Below, piece by piece: positions 5,760 through 12,345 of a stretch of DNA of 22,173 nt (position 1 is the stretch's first letter; each line of letters begins with the position of its first letter). Made by a program: the position numbers and the translations under genes. The notes beneath the pieces were generated by a model. That model saw only the letters and a list, made by a program, of their open reading frames with translations, was not told where the DNA came from and made no database searches. The stretch is from Spirochaetaceae bacterium (GTDB taxonomy: Bacteria; Spirochaetota; Spirochaetia; Treponematales; Breznakiellaceae), in assembly GCA_031265635.1 (NCBI GenBank), contig JAISCK010000201.1, forward strand, positions 1-22,173, read 5' to 3'.

Positions 5760-7640
5760 ATGAGCAGTAAAAAGAAACAGAAGGAGATCAGCCGGCGTGA
5801 ATTCATCAAAGGCATGGGGACCGGAGCCGCGGTAGTGGCGGGCGCGGTAGTGGCACAGCCTTTCGGGTGCGCGACAACAGCCCAGGGAACCGCCTTTGGA
5901 TCAAAGACTGATCCGACCAAGATACCCCAAAAATGGGATCTGGAAGCCGACGTGGTGGTTATCGGCGCCGGAGCAACGGGTTTACCCGCGGCAATCCGCG
6001 CCCGTGACGCGGGCGCTTCGGTTATCGTGGTTGATACCAACTATGACATAGGGGGACATGCTATCCTTTCTGCCGGTAACGTTCCCCTGGGAGGCGGCAC
6101 CTCCTGGCAAAAACGGGACGGTATCAGGGACGATCCTGAGATTTTATACAAGGATCTCACCGACTGGTCGGTGACCACTGCCCAGGGTATGCCCATATAC
6201 CGCTACAACGAGCGGGCCATCCACCGGGTCATGGCGGATAATATGGCCCCCTGTTTTGATTTCCTCCTTGAAAACGGCGTCCGTTTTGTTGAAATACCCA
6301 TCGACAATAGCGGGGCCCAGGGCACCGGTATTTCCGCCCCCCGGGAGGCCCATTGCCACTGGAATGATGGGCCGTCCCTGGAAAGCCCTGCCGGCAACGG
6401 CGGCACCATGCTCTGCCGGGATATGGAAACCAGCGCCAAGCGGAAGGGGGTCAGGTTTATCCTCAATTACCACATGGACGTGATCTTCCGGGAAAGTTTA
6501 AATTCAGGCAGGGTTCTGGGTATTCAGGCACATTATACCCCCACCATCCTGCCCGGAACCACAACTCCCATGCAGCCCTTTAATCCGGGAGGGACCATTG
6601 TCATGGACTCCCCAACCATCACGGTAAAGGCCAACAAGGCCATTATCGTGGGGTCCGGCGGCAGTTCCAGTAACCCGGACCTCCGGCGCATGGTGGATCC
6701 CCGGCTGACCGAGGAGGTTCCCGGGGCCGCCGAAGAATACTCCCCCCAGGATGGGTCCGGCGAACTGGCCATCTGTGCCATAGGCGGCACCATGTGGGGC
6801 ATCATGAACCAGGGCATGGAACGGGGAGGCCAACTTTTGGCCAGTAACATCGTTGGGGCCAGGCATAACTACACTACCTGCCGCTGGGATACCCGGACAC
6901 CCATTCTGCGTAAACTTGGAGGAGTGGGGATTACCATGCGGGACTGGCAGAACGCCATCATGGTGAACCAGGTCGGCAAGCGGTTCTACAGCGAAATGGA
7001 AGGTTTTGCCGCTACTCCGGCAAGTTCCTATGGTTTCTATGACAACTACGGCGGTTATACTCCACACGATTGGCGGAACTCCGGCAAGATGCCCTTTAAG
7101 CCAATCAACTACGTAGCCGCGGCCCTGGCTCAAAACGAAGGGTCCCAGCCCCCGGACTATTCAGCGGGGCCCCAGTGGGCTATTTTTGACAGCGACGCGA
7201 TCATCCGCCAGGAGTGGGAGATGCACGAATATATAGGACAGCCCGGCTATTTCTTTAAGGCCGACACCTGGGAGGAACTGGTGGAAAAGATTAACACCAA
7301 CCCCTATCAGAAATACCGGATGGACGGCAGGGTACTCAGGGCCACGGTGGAGCGGTACAACTCCTTTGTGGGCGGTACGGATACGGATTTTGGCAAGCCC
7401 TCTCCCCGGTACCGGATCGAAAAGCCCCCCTTCTATGGGGCCTGGAACACGGTTATGCTCCACGACACCTACATGGGTGTCCGCATCAACGGCTACTGTC
7501 AGGTATTGACCCTGACAGGCGAAGTGATCCCCGGCCTTTACTGCGGCGGCGAATCTTCCGGCGGGGCCAACGCTCATGGCCTGGCCCGTTGCATCACCCA
7601 AGGTTATATTGCCGGACATGAAGCGGTAGTCAGAGGATAG
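5760..7640 (+). CDS. Tat-exported FAD-binding flavoprotein, fumarate reductase/urocanate reductase superfamily
   Basis: The protein has 626 residues. A twin-arginine signal (SRREFIK, residues 11-17) is followed by an Ala/Val-rich segment and FGC (C37), which could be a relaxed lipobox. The FAD_binding_2 fold starts at ADVVVIGAGATGLPAA (about 62-77) and ends with IPGLYCGGESSGG...TQGYIAGHEA near the C-terminus. These enzymes use FAD to reduce (or oxidise) a C=C bond outside the cytoplasm. The usual fumarate-binding signature (GANRLGGNA in flavocytochrome c fumarate reductases) is replaced by GGANAHGLARC, so fumarate is unlikely and the substrate is unknown. There is no haem or FMN domain in the chain. 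Electrons probably come through the FMN lipoprotein encoded 90 bp downstream. The start at 5760 has GGAGGA 3 nt upstream and gives a normal Tat n-region. An in-frame ATG at 5715 and a TTG at 5646 are less likely. Confidence 0.88.
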   Translation: MSSKKKQKEISRREFIKGMGTGAAVVAGAVVAQPFGCATTAQGTAFGSKTDPTKIPQKWDLEADVVVIGAGATGLPAAIRARDAGASVIVVDTNYDIGGHAILSAGNVPLGGGTSWQKRDGIRDDPEILYKDLTDWSVTTAQGMPIYRYNERAIHRVMADNMAPCFDFLLENGVRFVEIPIDNSGAQGTGISAPREAHCHWNDGPSLESPAGNGGTMLCRDMETSAKRKGVRFILNYHMDVIFRESLNSGRVLGIQAHYTPTILPGTTTPMQPFNPGGTIVMDSPTITVKANKAIIVGSGGSSSNPDLRRMVDPRLTEEVPGAAEEYSPQDGSGELAICAIGGTMWGIMNQGMERGGQLLASNIVGARHNYTTCRWDTRTPILRKLGGVGITMRDWQNAIMVNQVGKRFYSEMEGFAATPASSYGFYDNYGGYTPHDWRNSGKMPFKPINYVAAALAQNEGSQPPDYSAGPQWAIFDSDAIIRQEWEMHEYIGQPGYFFKADTWEELVEKINTNPYQKYRMDGRVLRATVERYNSFVGGTDTDFGKPSPRYRIEKPPFYGAWNTVMLHDTYMGVRINGYCQVLTLTGEVIPGLYCGGESSGGANAHGLARCITQGYIAGHEAVVRG

Positions 7641-7660
7641 TATCAAACGTGATGTAAAAT

Positions 7661-7699
7661 TACCCGGATCGGTTTTGAAACCGTCCGGGTAGTTCTTTT
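7661..7699 (+). terminator. Hairpin terminator or attenuator between flavoprotein and FMN lipoprotein
   Basis: TACCCGGA (7661-7668) pairs with TCCGGGTA (7684-7691), and CGGTTT (7670-7675) pairs with AAACCG (7678-7683). This gives a 14-bp stem with one unpaired T, followed by the T-rich GTTCTTTT. I see no clear promoter between it and the ATG at 7731, so partial read-through may set a lower level of the lipoprotein. Confidence 0.6.
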
Positions 7700-7730
7700 G
7701 TAAAGTCCAATATCTATTAAGGAAAGATAA

Positions 7731-8183
7731 ATGAAGAAAACAGAAATTGTACTGCTTTTAGTTTTAGTCCTCATTTTGCTCGGATGTGCCCAAAGTAAAC
7801 CCGCAACGTATACCGAAATCCCCTTCGTTCCTTCTTCCACTCCGGCTCCTCCGCCGGAGGTCATACACATTGAGCCCCTAATTATTGAACCGAATCCGGG
7901 TCCCGGCCCCTATACCGGCATGGCTATGGGCTACCACGGTATTGTAGAAGTTACCCTGGAGGTGAGAGACAAGATCATCATTTCTGCCGTTGCCGTCGGC
8001 GATGAGGAAACTGTGGGTATAGGCACCCTTGCCCTTGACAATATGCCTCCTCGGATGGTGGAAGCCAATTCTATTGTGGTGGATACCATTTCCGGCGCAA
8101 CGAATACCAGCATGGCTGTTCTGGATGCGGCTGCCAAGGCCCTGGGTAAAGCAGGGCTAACCGACGTCGATCTTGACCGTTGA
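7731..8183 (+). CDS. FMN-binding domain lipoprotein (covalent FMN type)
   Basis: The protein has 150 residues. A short basic start and a Leu/Val-rich segment end in the lipobox LLGC (C19). A Pro-rich linker (about 33-60) would lift the domain off the membrane. The FMN-binding domain (about 65-142) resembles the NqrC/RnfG-type C-terminus and ends in D118-x-x-S121-G-A-T124-N-T, the motif on which the flavin transferase ApbE links FMN to the Thr. The likely role is a surface or periplasmic one-domain electron carrier for the Tat flavoprotein upstream. An AAGGAAAG site lies just before the ATG. ApbE is not encoded in this window. Confidence 0.87.
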   Translation: MKKTEIVLLLVLVLILLGCAQSKPATYTEIPFVPSSTPAPPPEVIHIEPLIIEPNPGPGPYTGMAMGYHGIVEVTLEVRDKIIISAVAVGDEETVGIGTLALDNMPPRMVEANSIVVDTISGATNTSMAVLDAAAKALGKAGLTDVDLDR

Positions 8184-8230
8184 CAGGAGCGCCAGCCGCC
8201 GGCCCGTTTGTTTCTGAAACAGTGTGTTAA

Positions 8231-8268
8231 GAAGGCGAAACAACTCTCTTCGCCTTCCTTTCTTTCCT
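8231..8268 (+). terminator. Intrinsic terminator after FMN lipoprotein 1
   Basis: GAAGGCGAA (8231-8239) pairs perfectly with TTCGCCTTC (8249-8257) across a 9-nt loop, followed by the pyrimidine-rich CTTTCTTTCC. Confidence 0.65.
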
Positions 8269-8270
8269 CT

Positions 8271-8300
8271 GGGGCTCCGCAAAAACGGAGCCCCTCTTTT
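8271..8300 (+). terminator. Second intrinsic terminator in tandem
   Basis: GGGGCTCCG (8271-8279) pairs with CGGAGCCCC (8286-8294), with an A-rich 6-nt loop and a following TCTTTT. It lies only 13 nt after the preceding hairpin, so the transcript is stopped twice. Confidence 0.75.
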
Positions 8301-8463
8301 ATCCCTGAAAGGGCTGTCGGCAGGGATGCCGGATACACCCGCAGGGCCGGGGGACAATATCAATACCAGTACCAATACAGGACTGATACAAAATAATCCG
8401 TAAAGGCTAAAGGCGCCGGGCGCCGAATTTCCTTTGCGGTCATAGTATAAACATTCCCCGTTT

Positions 8464-8593
8464 GGGGGGTAGCGGGAGACTTGCAAAGCAAGGCTCCCGC
8501 GCAGGGGGGCCGGGCGTTACGGCGGCTGTTTGCCAATGGCAGTGAGGAAACAGGCCCCCCTTCCCTCTTTTCCCTTACTTCTTTTACTTTTTC
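8464..8593 (+). repeat. Structured intergenic repeat, copy B
   Basis: It is homologous to 4254-4381 in inverted orientation. GCGGGAG (8472-8478) faces CTCCCGC (8494-8500), with an inner TTGC/GCAA pair. GGGGGGCC faces GGCCCCCC, CTGTTT faces AAACAG, and GCC-AAT-GGC sits at the tip. Arms and loops differ from copy A while pairing is kept, which suggests the fold matters. It ends in T-rich sequence that overlaps the -35 of the next promoter. Confidence 0.75.
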
Positions 8594-8610
8594 TCATTTA
8601 GCGGTACAAT
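8583..8610 (+). promoter_or_regulatory. Promoter candidate for FMN lipoprotein 2
   Basis: TTTACT (8583-8588), a 16-nt spacer and TACAAT (8605-8610). The -35 lies inside the end of repeat copy B, so the repeat may have supplied part of the promoter. The leader of about 90 nt contains TGTGC-TTAC-GCACA (8664-8677). Confidence 0.5.
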
Positions 8611-8706
8611 GTAGCCGGTGGAACGCGGAGTGGACACAACACCGGGAAAAGGCTAGAATGGGCTGTGCTTACGCACAAATTCAATCTTTTTTATGGAAGG
8701 ATTCAG

Positions 8707-9060
8707 ATGAAAAGAGCAGCTTTACTGGCCGGTATTCTGGCCGCTTTGACGGTTGTCATGGTTTCCTGCGCGAGTACCGGCGGCAGCGCCGGCGGCCCGT
8801 CGGGAACCGCGAGCGCCGCCGCCCAGGGTTTTGGCGGCCAGGTTACCGTTACGGTAACTATGAGCAACGGAAAAATCACCGGCGTCGAAGCCGACGGTCC
8901 CGGCGAAACCCAGGGTATAGGGAGCAGGGCCCTCTCCATTCTCCCCGGCAGCATCATCGAGGCGAATTCGGCCGATGTGGACTCGCTGTCCGGCGCTTCG
9001 GTTACGTCGCAGGCGATTAAAACCGCGGCCGCGGAGGCTATCGGCAAAATAGGGAACTAA
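8707..9060 (+). CDS. Small FMN-binding domain lipoprotein (covalent FMN type, Ser anchor)
   Basis: The protein has 117 residues. The signal peptide ends MVSC, with C21 as the lipidation site, followed by a Gly/Ser/Ala linker. The FMN-binding domain (about 42-115) carries VTVTVTMSNGKITGVEADG and the ApbE motif D92-x-x-S95-G-A-S98-V-T100, so FMN would be joined to Ser98 rather than Thr. It is about 33 residues shorter than the first FMN lipoprotein and lacks its Pro-rich stalk. GGAAGGA lies 5 nt before the ATG at 8707; the in-frame start at 8665 lacks such a site and would spoil the signal peptide. It has its own promoter and terminators, so it is expressed separately from the upstream pair. 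Confidence 0.86.
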   Translation: MKRAALLAGILAALTVVMVSCASTGGSAGGPSGTASAAAQGFGGQVTVTVTMSNGKITGVEADGPGETQGIGSRALSILPGSIIEANSADVDSLSGASVTSQAIKTAAAEAIGKIGN

Positions 9061-9069
9061 CGTTTACGG

Positions 9070-9090
9070 CCGGGCGGCTTTAAGGCCCGG
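9070..9090 (+). terminator. GC-rich hairpin after FMN lipoprotein 2
   Basis: CCGGGC (9070-9075) pairs with GCCCGG (9085-9090), just after the stop codon. It lacks a T-run of its own and stands before the stronger hairpin at 9095. Confidence 0.45.
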
Positions 9091-9094
9091 TCAT

Positions 9095-9134
9095 AAAAGA
9101 AAAGGCTGTCCAAAAACGGGCGGCTTTTTCTTTT
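9095..9134 (+). terminator. Terminator with A-run and T-run
   Basis: AAAAGAAAA (9095-9103) followed by GC-rich bases faces TTTTCTTTT (9126-9134), around a loop containing CCAAAAACGG. The A-rich 5' arm and T-rich 3' arm make it usable in both directions. Confidence 0.65.
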
Positions 9135-9157
9135 CAATATAAACGGTGAATTTATTA

Positions 9158-9186
9158 TTGCATCTAACGGATAGCTGTAGTATACT
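9158..9186 (+). promoter_or_regulatory. Promoter for the small zinc-ribbon gene
   Basis: TTGCAT (9158-9163), a 17-nt spacer and TATACT (9181-9186). The atpB promoter candidate has the same -35 hexamer. Confidence 0.6.
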
Positions 9187-9207
9187 ACTTCCAGGAGAAA
9201 CACGAAA

Positions 9208-9420
9208 ATGTCAACAAAAGCAGAGAAAGAAGCGAACCGCCTGCGCCAACAGCGTTTTCTTGAGAACCACCGGGACGAGGTCAACAAGCAGAGGCGGAAA
9301 AAGTACGCCTCACGAAAAAAAGAGGGCAGATGCCCCCGCTGCGGCAAAAAGCTGCGGTCAAAAAAAACAACGTTATGTAAAGGCTGCCTTGAGCGGGCAA
9401 GGGATTATAACCAGAGATAG
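9208..9420 (+). CDS. Small basic zinc-ribbon protein, 70 aa
   Basis: This small, very basic protein has C42-x2-C45 and C57-x2-C60 as a likely zinc ribbon (CPRCGKK...LCKGC), preceded by a Lys/Arg-rich helical N-terminus. Small proteins with such a ribbon occur in phages and many bacteria, usually as putative nucleic-acid binders. No specific function can be assigned. AGGAG lies about 10 nt before the ATG, and a promoter is present at 9158. It may be co-transcribed with the Lys-rich peptide gene 48 bp downstream. Confidence 0.72.
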   Translation: MSTKAEKEANRLRQQRFLENHRDEVNKQRRKKYASRKKEGRCPRCGKKLRSKKTTLCKGCLERARDYNQR

Positions 9421-9468
9421 TTTTCCGGTCATATCCTGGAATCGCGGCCTTTGTATGGGAGGATAAGT

Positions 9469-9585
9469 ATGGGTGAACATGTTATGCATAAGAAAGAAAC
9501 AAAAAAAGTGCCCCAAAAAACGTTAAAAGAAAAACGGGAAGAGAAAAAGAACAAGAAAAAAGGATCTTCGGCAAGCACTTCCTGA
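9469..9585 (+). CDS. Lys-rich micro-protein, 38 aa
   Basis: The ORF runs from ATG 9469 to TGA 9585. It starts MGEHVMHKKETKK and continues with about 40% Lys, ending GSSASTS. Its ribosome-binding site GGGAGGA (9457-9463), 5 nt before the ATG, is among the best in the window, which is the main reason to call it real. No domain is visible. The charge suggests RNA, ribosome or DNA binding, or a membrane-surface peptide; this is inference. It is probably in a two-gene unit with the zinc-ribbon gene. Confidence 0.68.
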   Translation: MGEHVMHKKETKKVPQKTLKEKREEKKNKKKGSSASTS

Positions 9586-9602
9586 GAGGCCGCGCTTTTT
9601 CA

Positions 9603-9620
9603 GGCCCCCTGTCCGGGGCC
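9603..9620. terminator. Hairpin between convergent transcripts
   Basis: GGCCCC (9603-9608) pairs with GGGGCC (9615-9620), between the end of the micro-protein gene and the end of atpC. There is no T-run on either side, so it may only be a barrier to read-through. Confidence 0.35.
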
Positions 9621-9628
9621 GGGCGCGC

Positions 9629-10030
9629 TTAAATTTTCTTCGCTATCGCGAGCCTTGTTCTGGCCCGTTTGAGTTTTGCCCTGGCGCTTTCGGTTTCAAA
9701 CCTGAACGCCCCCGCTTCAAGAACGGCCAGCGCCTTCTCCATGGCCTCTTCCGCCCGCTTAACATCAATTTCGCCGGGCCACTCGGCCTGCTCGGTAAGA
9801 AGCACGGTGCGGGATCTCTTTACCTCAAGAATGCCGTCGGTAATGAAGGCTTCTTTCCAGTTTCCTTTTTCATCCTTTATCCTGAGAATCCCTGTTACCA
9901 CGGGGGCGGTAAAGGGCGAATGTTTTGAGTAAACCCCGACCTCGCCGTCCATGAGGGTGGTTACCACGGCCTCCACAGGGCCTGAAAAAAAGAGCCTTGT
10001 AGGGGTGTGTACTTCGAGTATAAAGCTCAT
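9629..10030 (-). CDS. atpC: F1Fo ATP synthase subunit epsilon
   Basis: The protein has 133 residues, the usual length. The N-terminal beta-sandwich (FILEVHTPTRLFFSGPVEAV, GEVGVYSKHSPF) is about 1-85, and the C-terminal helical hairpin (about 90-130) is rich in Arg, Lys and Ala. It forms the central-stalk base with gamma and can inhibit ATP hydrolysis. Its ATG shares one base with the atpD stop (TGATG), which implies translational coupling. It is the last gene of the operon. Confidence 0.96.
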   Translation of the reverse strand: MSFILEVHTPTRLFFSGPVEAVVTTLMDGEVGVYSKHSPFTAPVVTGILRIKDEKGNWKEAFITDGILEVKRSRTVLLTEQAEWPGEIDVKRAEEAMEKALAVLEAGAFRFETESARAKLKRARTRLAIAKKI

Positions 10031-11433
10031 CAGGTGTCCCTGGATTTGGCAAGCACGTCGTCAATGGTCCCCGCCATAAAGAAATCCTGCTCGTTTGCCG
10101 AATCAAGTTCGCCGTCAAGTATCATTTTGAACCCCCTGACCGTCTCCTTTACCGGCACATACGCGCCGCCGCTCCCGGTATAGCGCTCGGCGACAAAAAA
10201 GGGCTGGCTGAAAAAACGCTGGGCCTTGCGGGCCCTGGACACCACCTCTTTGTCTTCGGGGGAAAGTTCGTCCATGCCCAGTATGGCGATGATGTCCTGG
10301 AGTTCCTTGTAGCGCTGGAGCAGTTGCTGGGTCCTCATGGCGGTTTCGTAATGCTCAGGGCCGACTGTGGCCGGATCAAGGATGCGGGAATTGGACGCCA
10401 GAGGATCAACGGCGGGATAGATGCCCAGCTCGACTATTTTGCGGGAAAGCACCGTTGTGGCGTCAAGATGGGCAAAGGTCGTGGCCGGCGCGGGATCGGT
10501 AAGATCGTCAGCGGGAACATACACGGCCTGGACACTGGTAATTGAACCCCTTGACGTGCTGGCTATGCGTTCCTGGAGGGAACCCATTTCATTGGCCAGG
10601 GTGGGCTGATAACCCACGGCGCTGGGTATGCGGCCCAGGAGGGCGGAGACTTCGGCGCCGGCCTGTATGAACCTGAAAATATTGTCAACAAAAAGCAGCA
10701 CGTCCTGGCCGCCCTGGTCGCGGAAGTATTCGGCCATTGAGAGCCCGGACAGGGCAACCCTCATGCGGGCGCCGGGCGGTTCATTCATCTGGCCGAATAC
10801 CAGGGCGGTTTTTTCGGCGACACCCGACTCGTTCATCTCCTTCCAGAGATCGGCGCCCTCCCGCGAGCGCTCGCCGACACCGGCGAATACCGAATACCCC
10901 GCGTGTTCCGTGGCTATGTTCCGTATCAGTTCCATGATGATTACGGTCTTGCCGACGCCCGCGCCGCCAAAGAGGCCCACCTTGCCCCCCTTGGCATAGG
11001 GGGCGATGAGGTCTATGACCTTGATTCCCGTCTCAAGCAGTTCAGTGGCGGGCTTCTGCTCCTCAAAACCCGGCGCGGCGCGGTGTATGGATATGTACTC
11101 AGAGGCGCTGAAAGGCCCCTTGTTGTCAATGGGCTTGCCCGTAACGCTGAACATGCGGCCCAGCACCGCTTCCCCCACAGGAACCATAATGGGATTTCCG
11201 GTATCGCGGACAGGAAGGCCCCGGCGCAGCCCCTCGGTGGCTTCCATGGCGACGCAGCGCACCTTGTTGTCCCCTATGTGCTGGAGTACTTCCAGTATGA
11301 CCGTGCGGTCCGCGTCTTCCGGGCCGGGGAGTACGACTTCAAGGGAATTCAAAATAGAAGGAACCTGTGAAGGCTCAAAACGCGCGTCCACGACAGGACC
11401 GACTATCTGTGTTATATGACCGGTATTCGCCAT
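10030..11433 (-). CDS. atpD: F1Fo ATP synthase subunit beta (catalytic)
   Basis: The protein has 467 residues. The P-loop GGAGVGKT is at 156-163 and the catalytic-glutamate motif GERSREG at 187-193. The C-terminal lever is DELSPED instead of the common DELSEED. It catalyses ATP formation at the alpha/beta interfaces of F1. AAGGAG lies 6 nt before the ATG, and only 12 nt separate it from atpG. No catalytic residue appears to be missing. Confidence 0.98.
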   Translation of the reverse strand: MANTGHITQIVGPVVDARFEPSQVPSILNSLEVVLPGPEDADRTVILEVLQHIGDNKVRCVAMEATEGLRRGLPVRDTGNPIMVPVGEAVLGRMFSVTGKPIDNKGPFSASEYISIHRAAPGFEEQKPATELLETGIKVIDLIAPYAKGGKVGLFGGAGVGKTVIIMELIRNIATEHAGYSVFAGVGERSREGADLWKEMNESGVAEKTALVFGQMNEPPGARMRVALSGLSMAEYFRDQGGQDVLLFVDNIFRFIQAGAEVSALLGRIPSAVGYQPTLANEMGSLQERIASTSRGSITSVQAVYVPADDLTDPAPATTFAHLDATTVLSRKIVELGIYPAVDPLASNSRILDPATVGPEHYETAMRTQQLLQRYKELQDIIAILGMDELSPEDKEVVSRARKAQRFFSQPFFVAERYTGSGGAYVPVKETVRGFKMILDGELDSANEQDFFMAGTIDDVLAKSRDT

Positions 11434-11445
11434 AACGACTCCTTA

Positions 11446-12312
11446 TTAGTGTAACGCCGAGGAGCCGGAAATGATTTCCGAAACTTCCGACGTGATGCCC
11501 GCCTGCCGTATCCGGTTATATTGAACCTGAAGGCTGGTAAGCATATCTTCGGCATTCCCGGACGCCTCATTCATGGCCGCCATGCGGGCGCTTTGTTCGC
11601 TTACATAGGACTCCACCATGGCGCCGTAGATAACGCCCTTGATGTACAGGGGCGCGAGGGTGTCAAAGACCGCTTCTTCCGACGGAATATATTCAAAATC
11701 AATGCTGTCCGCCCTGTCCGCCCCTCCCTTCCGCATCCGCTCCGCGCTCAGGGGCAGAATCTGGGTCAGGACCGGAACCAGCTTTATGGCCGAATACATG
11801 TGGGTATACAGGATATAAACCTCGTCAAAAACACCCCAGAGAAACTGGGAAATGATAAAATCGGAAATTTCCTGGGCATCCTGCAATTCGGGAAGCCGCG
11901 ACTGAAAGGAGAAATTTTCAAGAATAATATAGGGTGAATGGAGAAAATACCGGTAGCCCACGGAACCTATGAGTACCAGAATGGGATTGGCGAGCTTTTC
12001 GCAGAGGCTATGGACCTGGCGGAACACAGTGGCGTTAAAGCCCCCGGCAAGGCCCCTGTCGCTTGAAACAACGATAACCGCCGACCGGGGTTTGGCGGGA
12101 ACCCTGTTGAAAAATTCGCTCTTTACCGATCCGGCGCCGGAAAGTATGTTCCCCATGGATTTCTGGATGCGGTTAAAATAGGGCTCGGTATCCTCAAGGA
12201 TTTTTCTGCCCTTGCGGAGCTTGGCGGTGGAAATAAGATTCATGGCCCTGGTAACCTGAAGGGTCTGCTTTATGGCCCGCATCCTGAGCCGCAGGTCCCG
12301 TAAATTAGCCAT
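11446..12312 (-). CDS. atpG: F1Fo ATP synthase subunit gamma
   Basis: The protein has 288 residues. The conserved N-terminal helix (LRDLRLRMRAIKQTLQVTRAMNLISTAKL region) and the C-terminal helix (AMNEASGNAEDMLTSLQ, QVQYNRIRQAGITSEVSEI) form the rotating coiled coil inside alpha3beta3. SSDRGLAGGFN is the family motif. GGAG lies 7 nt before the ATG. Confidence 0.97.
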   Translation of the reverse strand: MANLRDLRLRMRAIKQTLQVTRAMNLISTAKLRKGRKILEDTEPYFNRIQKSMGNILSGAGSVKSEFFNRVPAKPRSAVIVVSSDRGLAGGFNATVFRQVHSLCEKLANPILVLIGSVGYRYFLHSPYIILENFSFQSRLPELQDAQEISDFIISQFLWGVFDEVYILYTHMYSAIKLVPVLTQILPLSAERMRKGGADRADSIDFEYIPSEEAVFDTLAPLYIKGVIYGAMVESYVSEQSARMAAMNEASGNAEDMLTSLQVQYNRIRQAGITSEVSEIISGSSALH

Positions 12313-12345
12313 ACATACTCCGTATACCCGGCCCCGGAAAAAACC

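Larger units (their letters stand above)
8184..8706. other. 523-bp gene-free region between the two FMN lipoproteins
   Basis: It contains two terminator hairpins (8231-8268 and 8271-8300), a short CARTAY hexamer repeat (8360-8383), a GC-rich palindromic stretch near 8417-8431, structured repeat copy B (8464-8593), a promoter (8583-8610) and a small TGTGC/GCACA inverted repeat (8664-8677). A 179-codon plus-strand frame (8481-9020) has no ribosome-binding site and crosses the repeat into the lipoprotein gene in a different frame; I reject it. Confidence 0.65.

Noticed and set aside
8157..8486. 109-codon minus-strand frame with a VLVLVLIL stretch
   Set aside because: The stretch is the reverse of the CARTAY repeat, and the frame spans two terminators with no start signals.
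4254..8593. Composite transposon or insertion sequence
   Set aside because: No transposase of an IS family, no terminal inverted repeats with target duplications. The Rpn protein is a nuclease family member found singly in many genomes.
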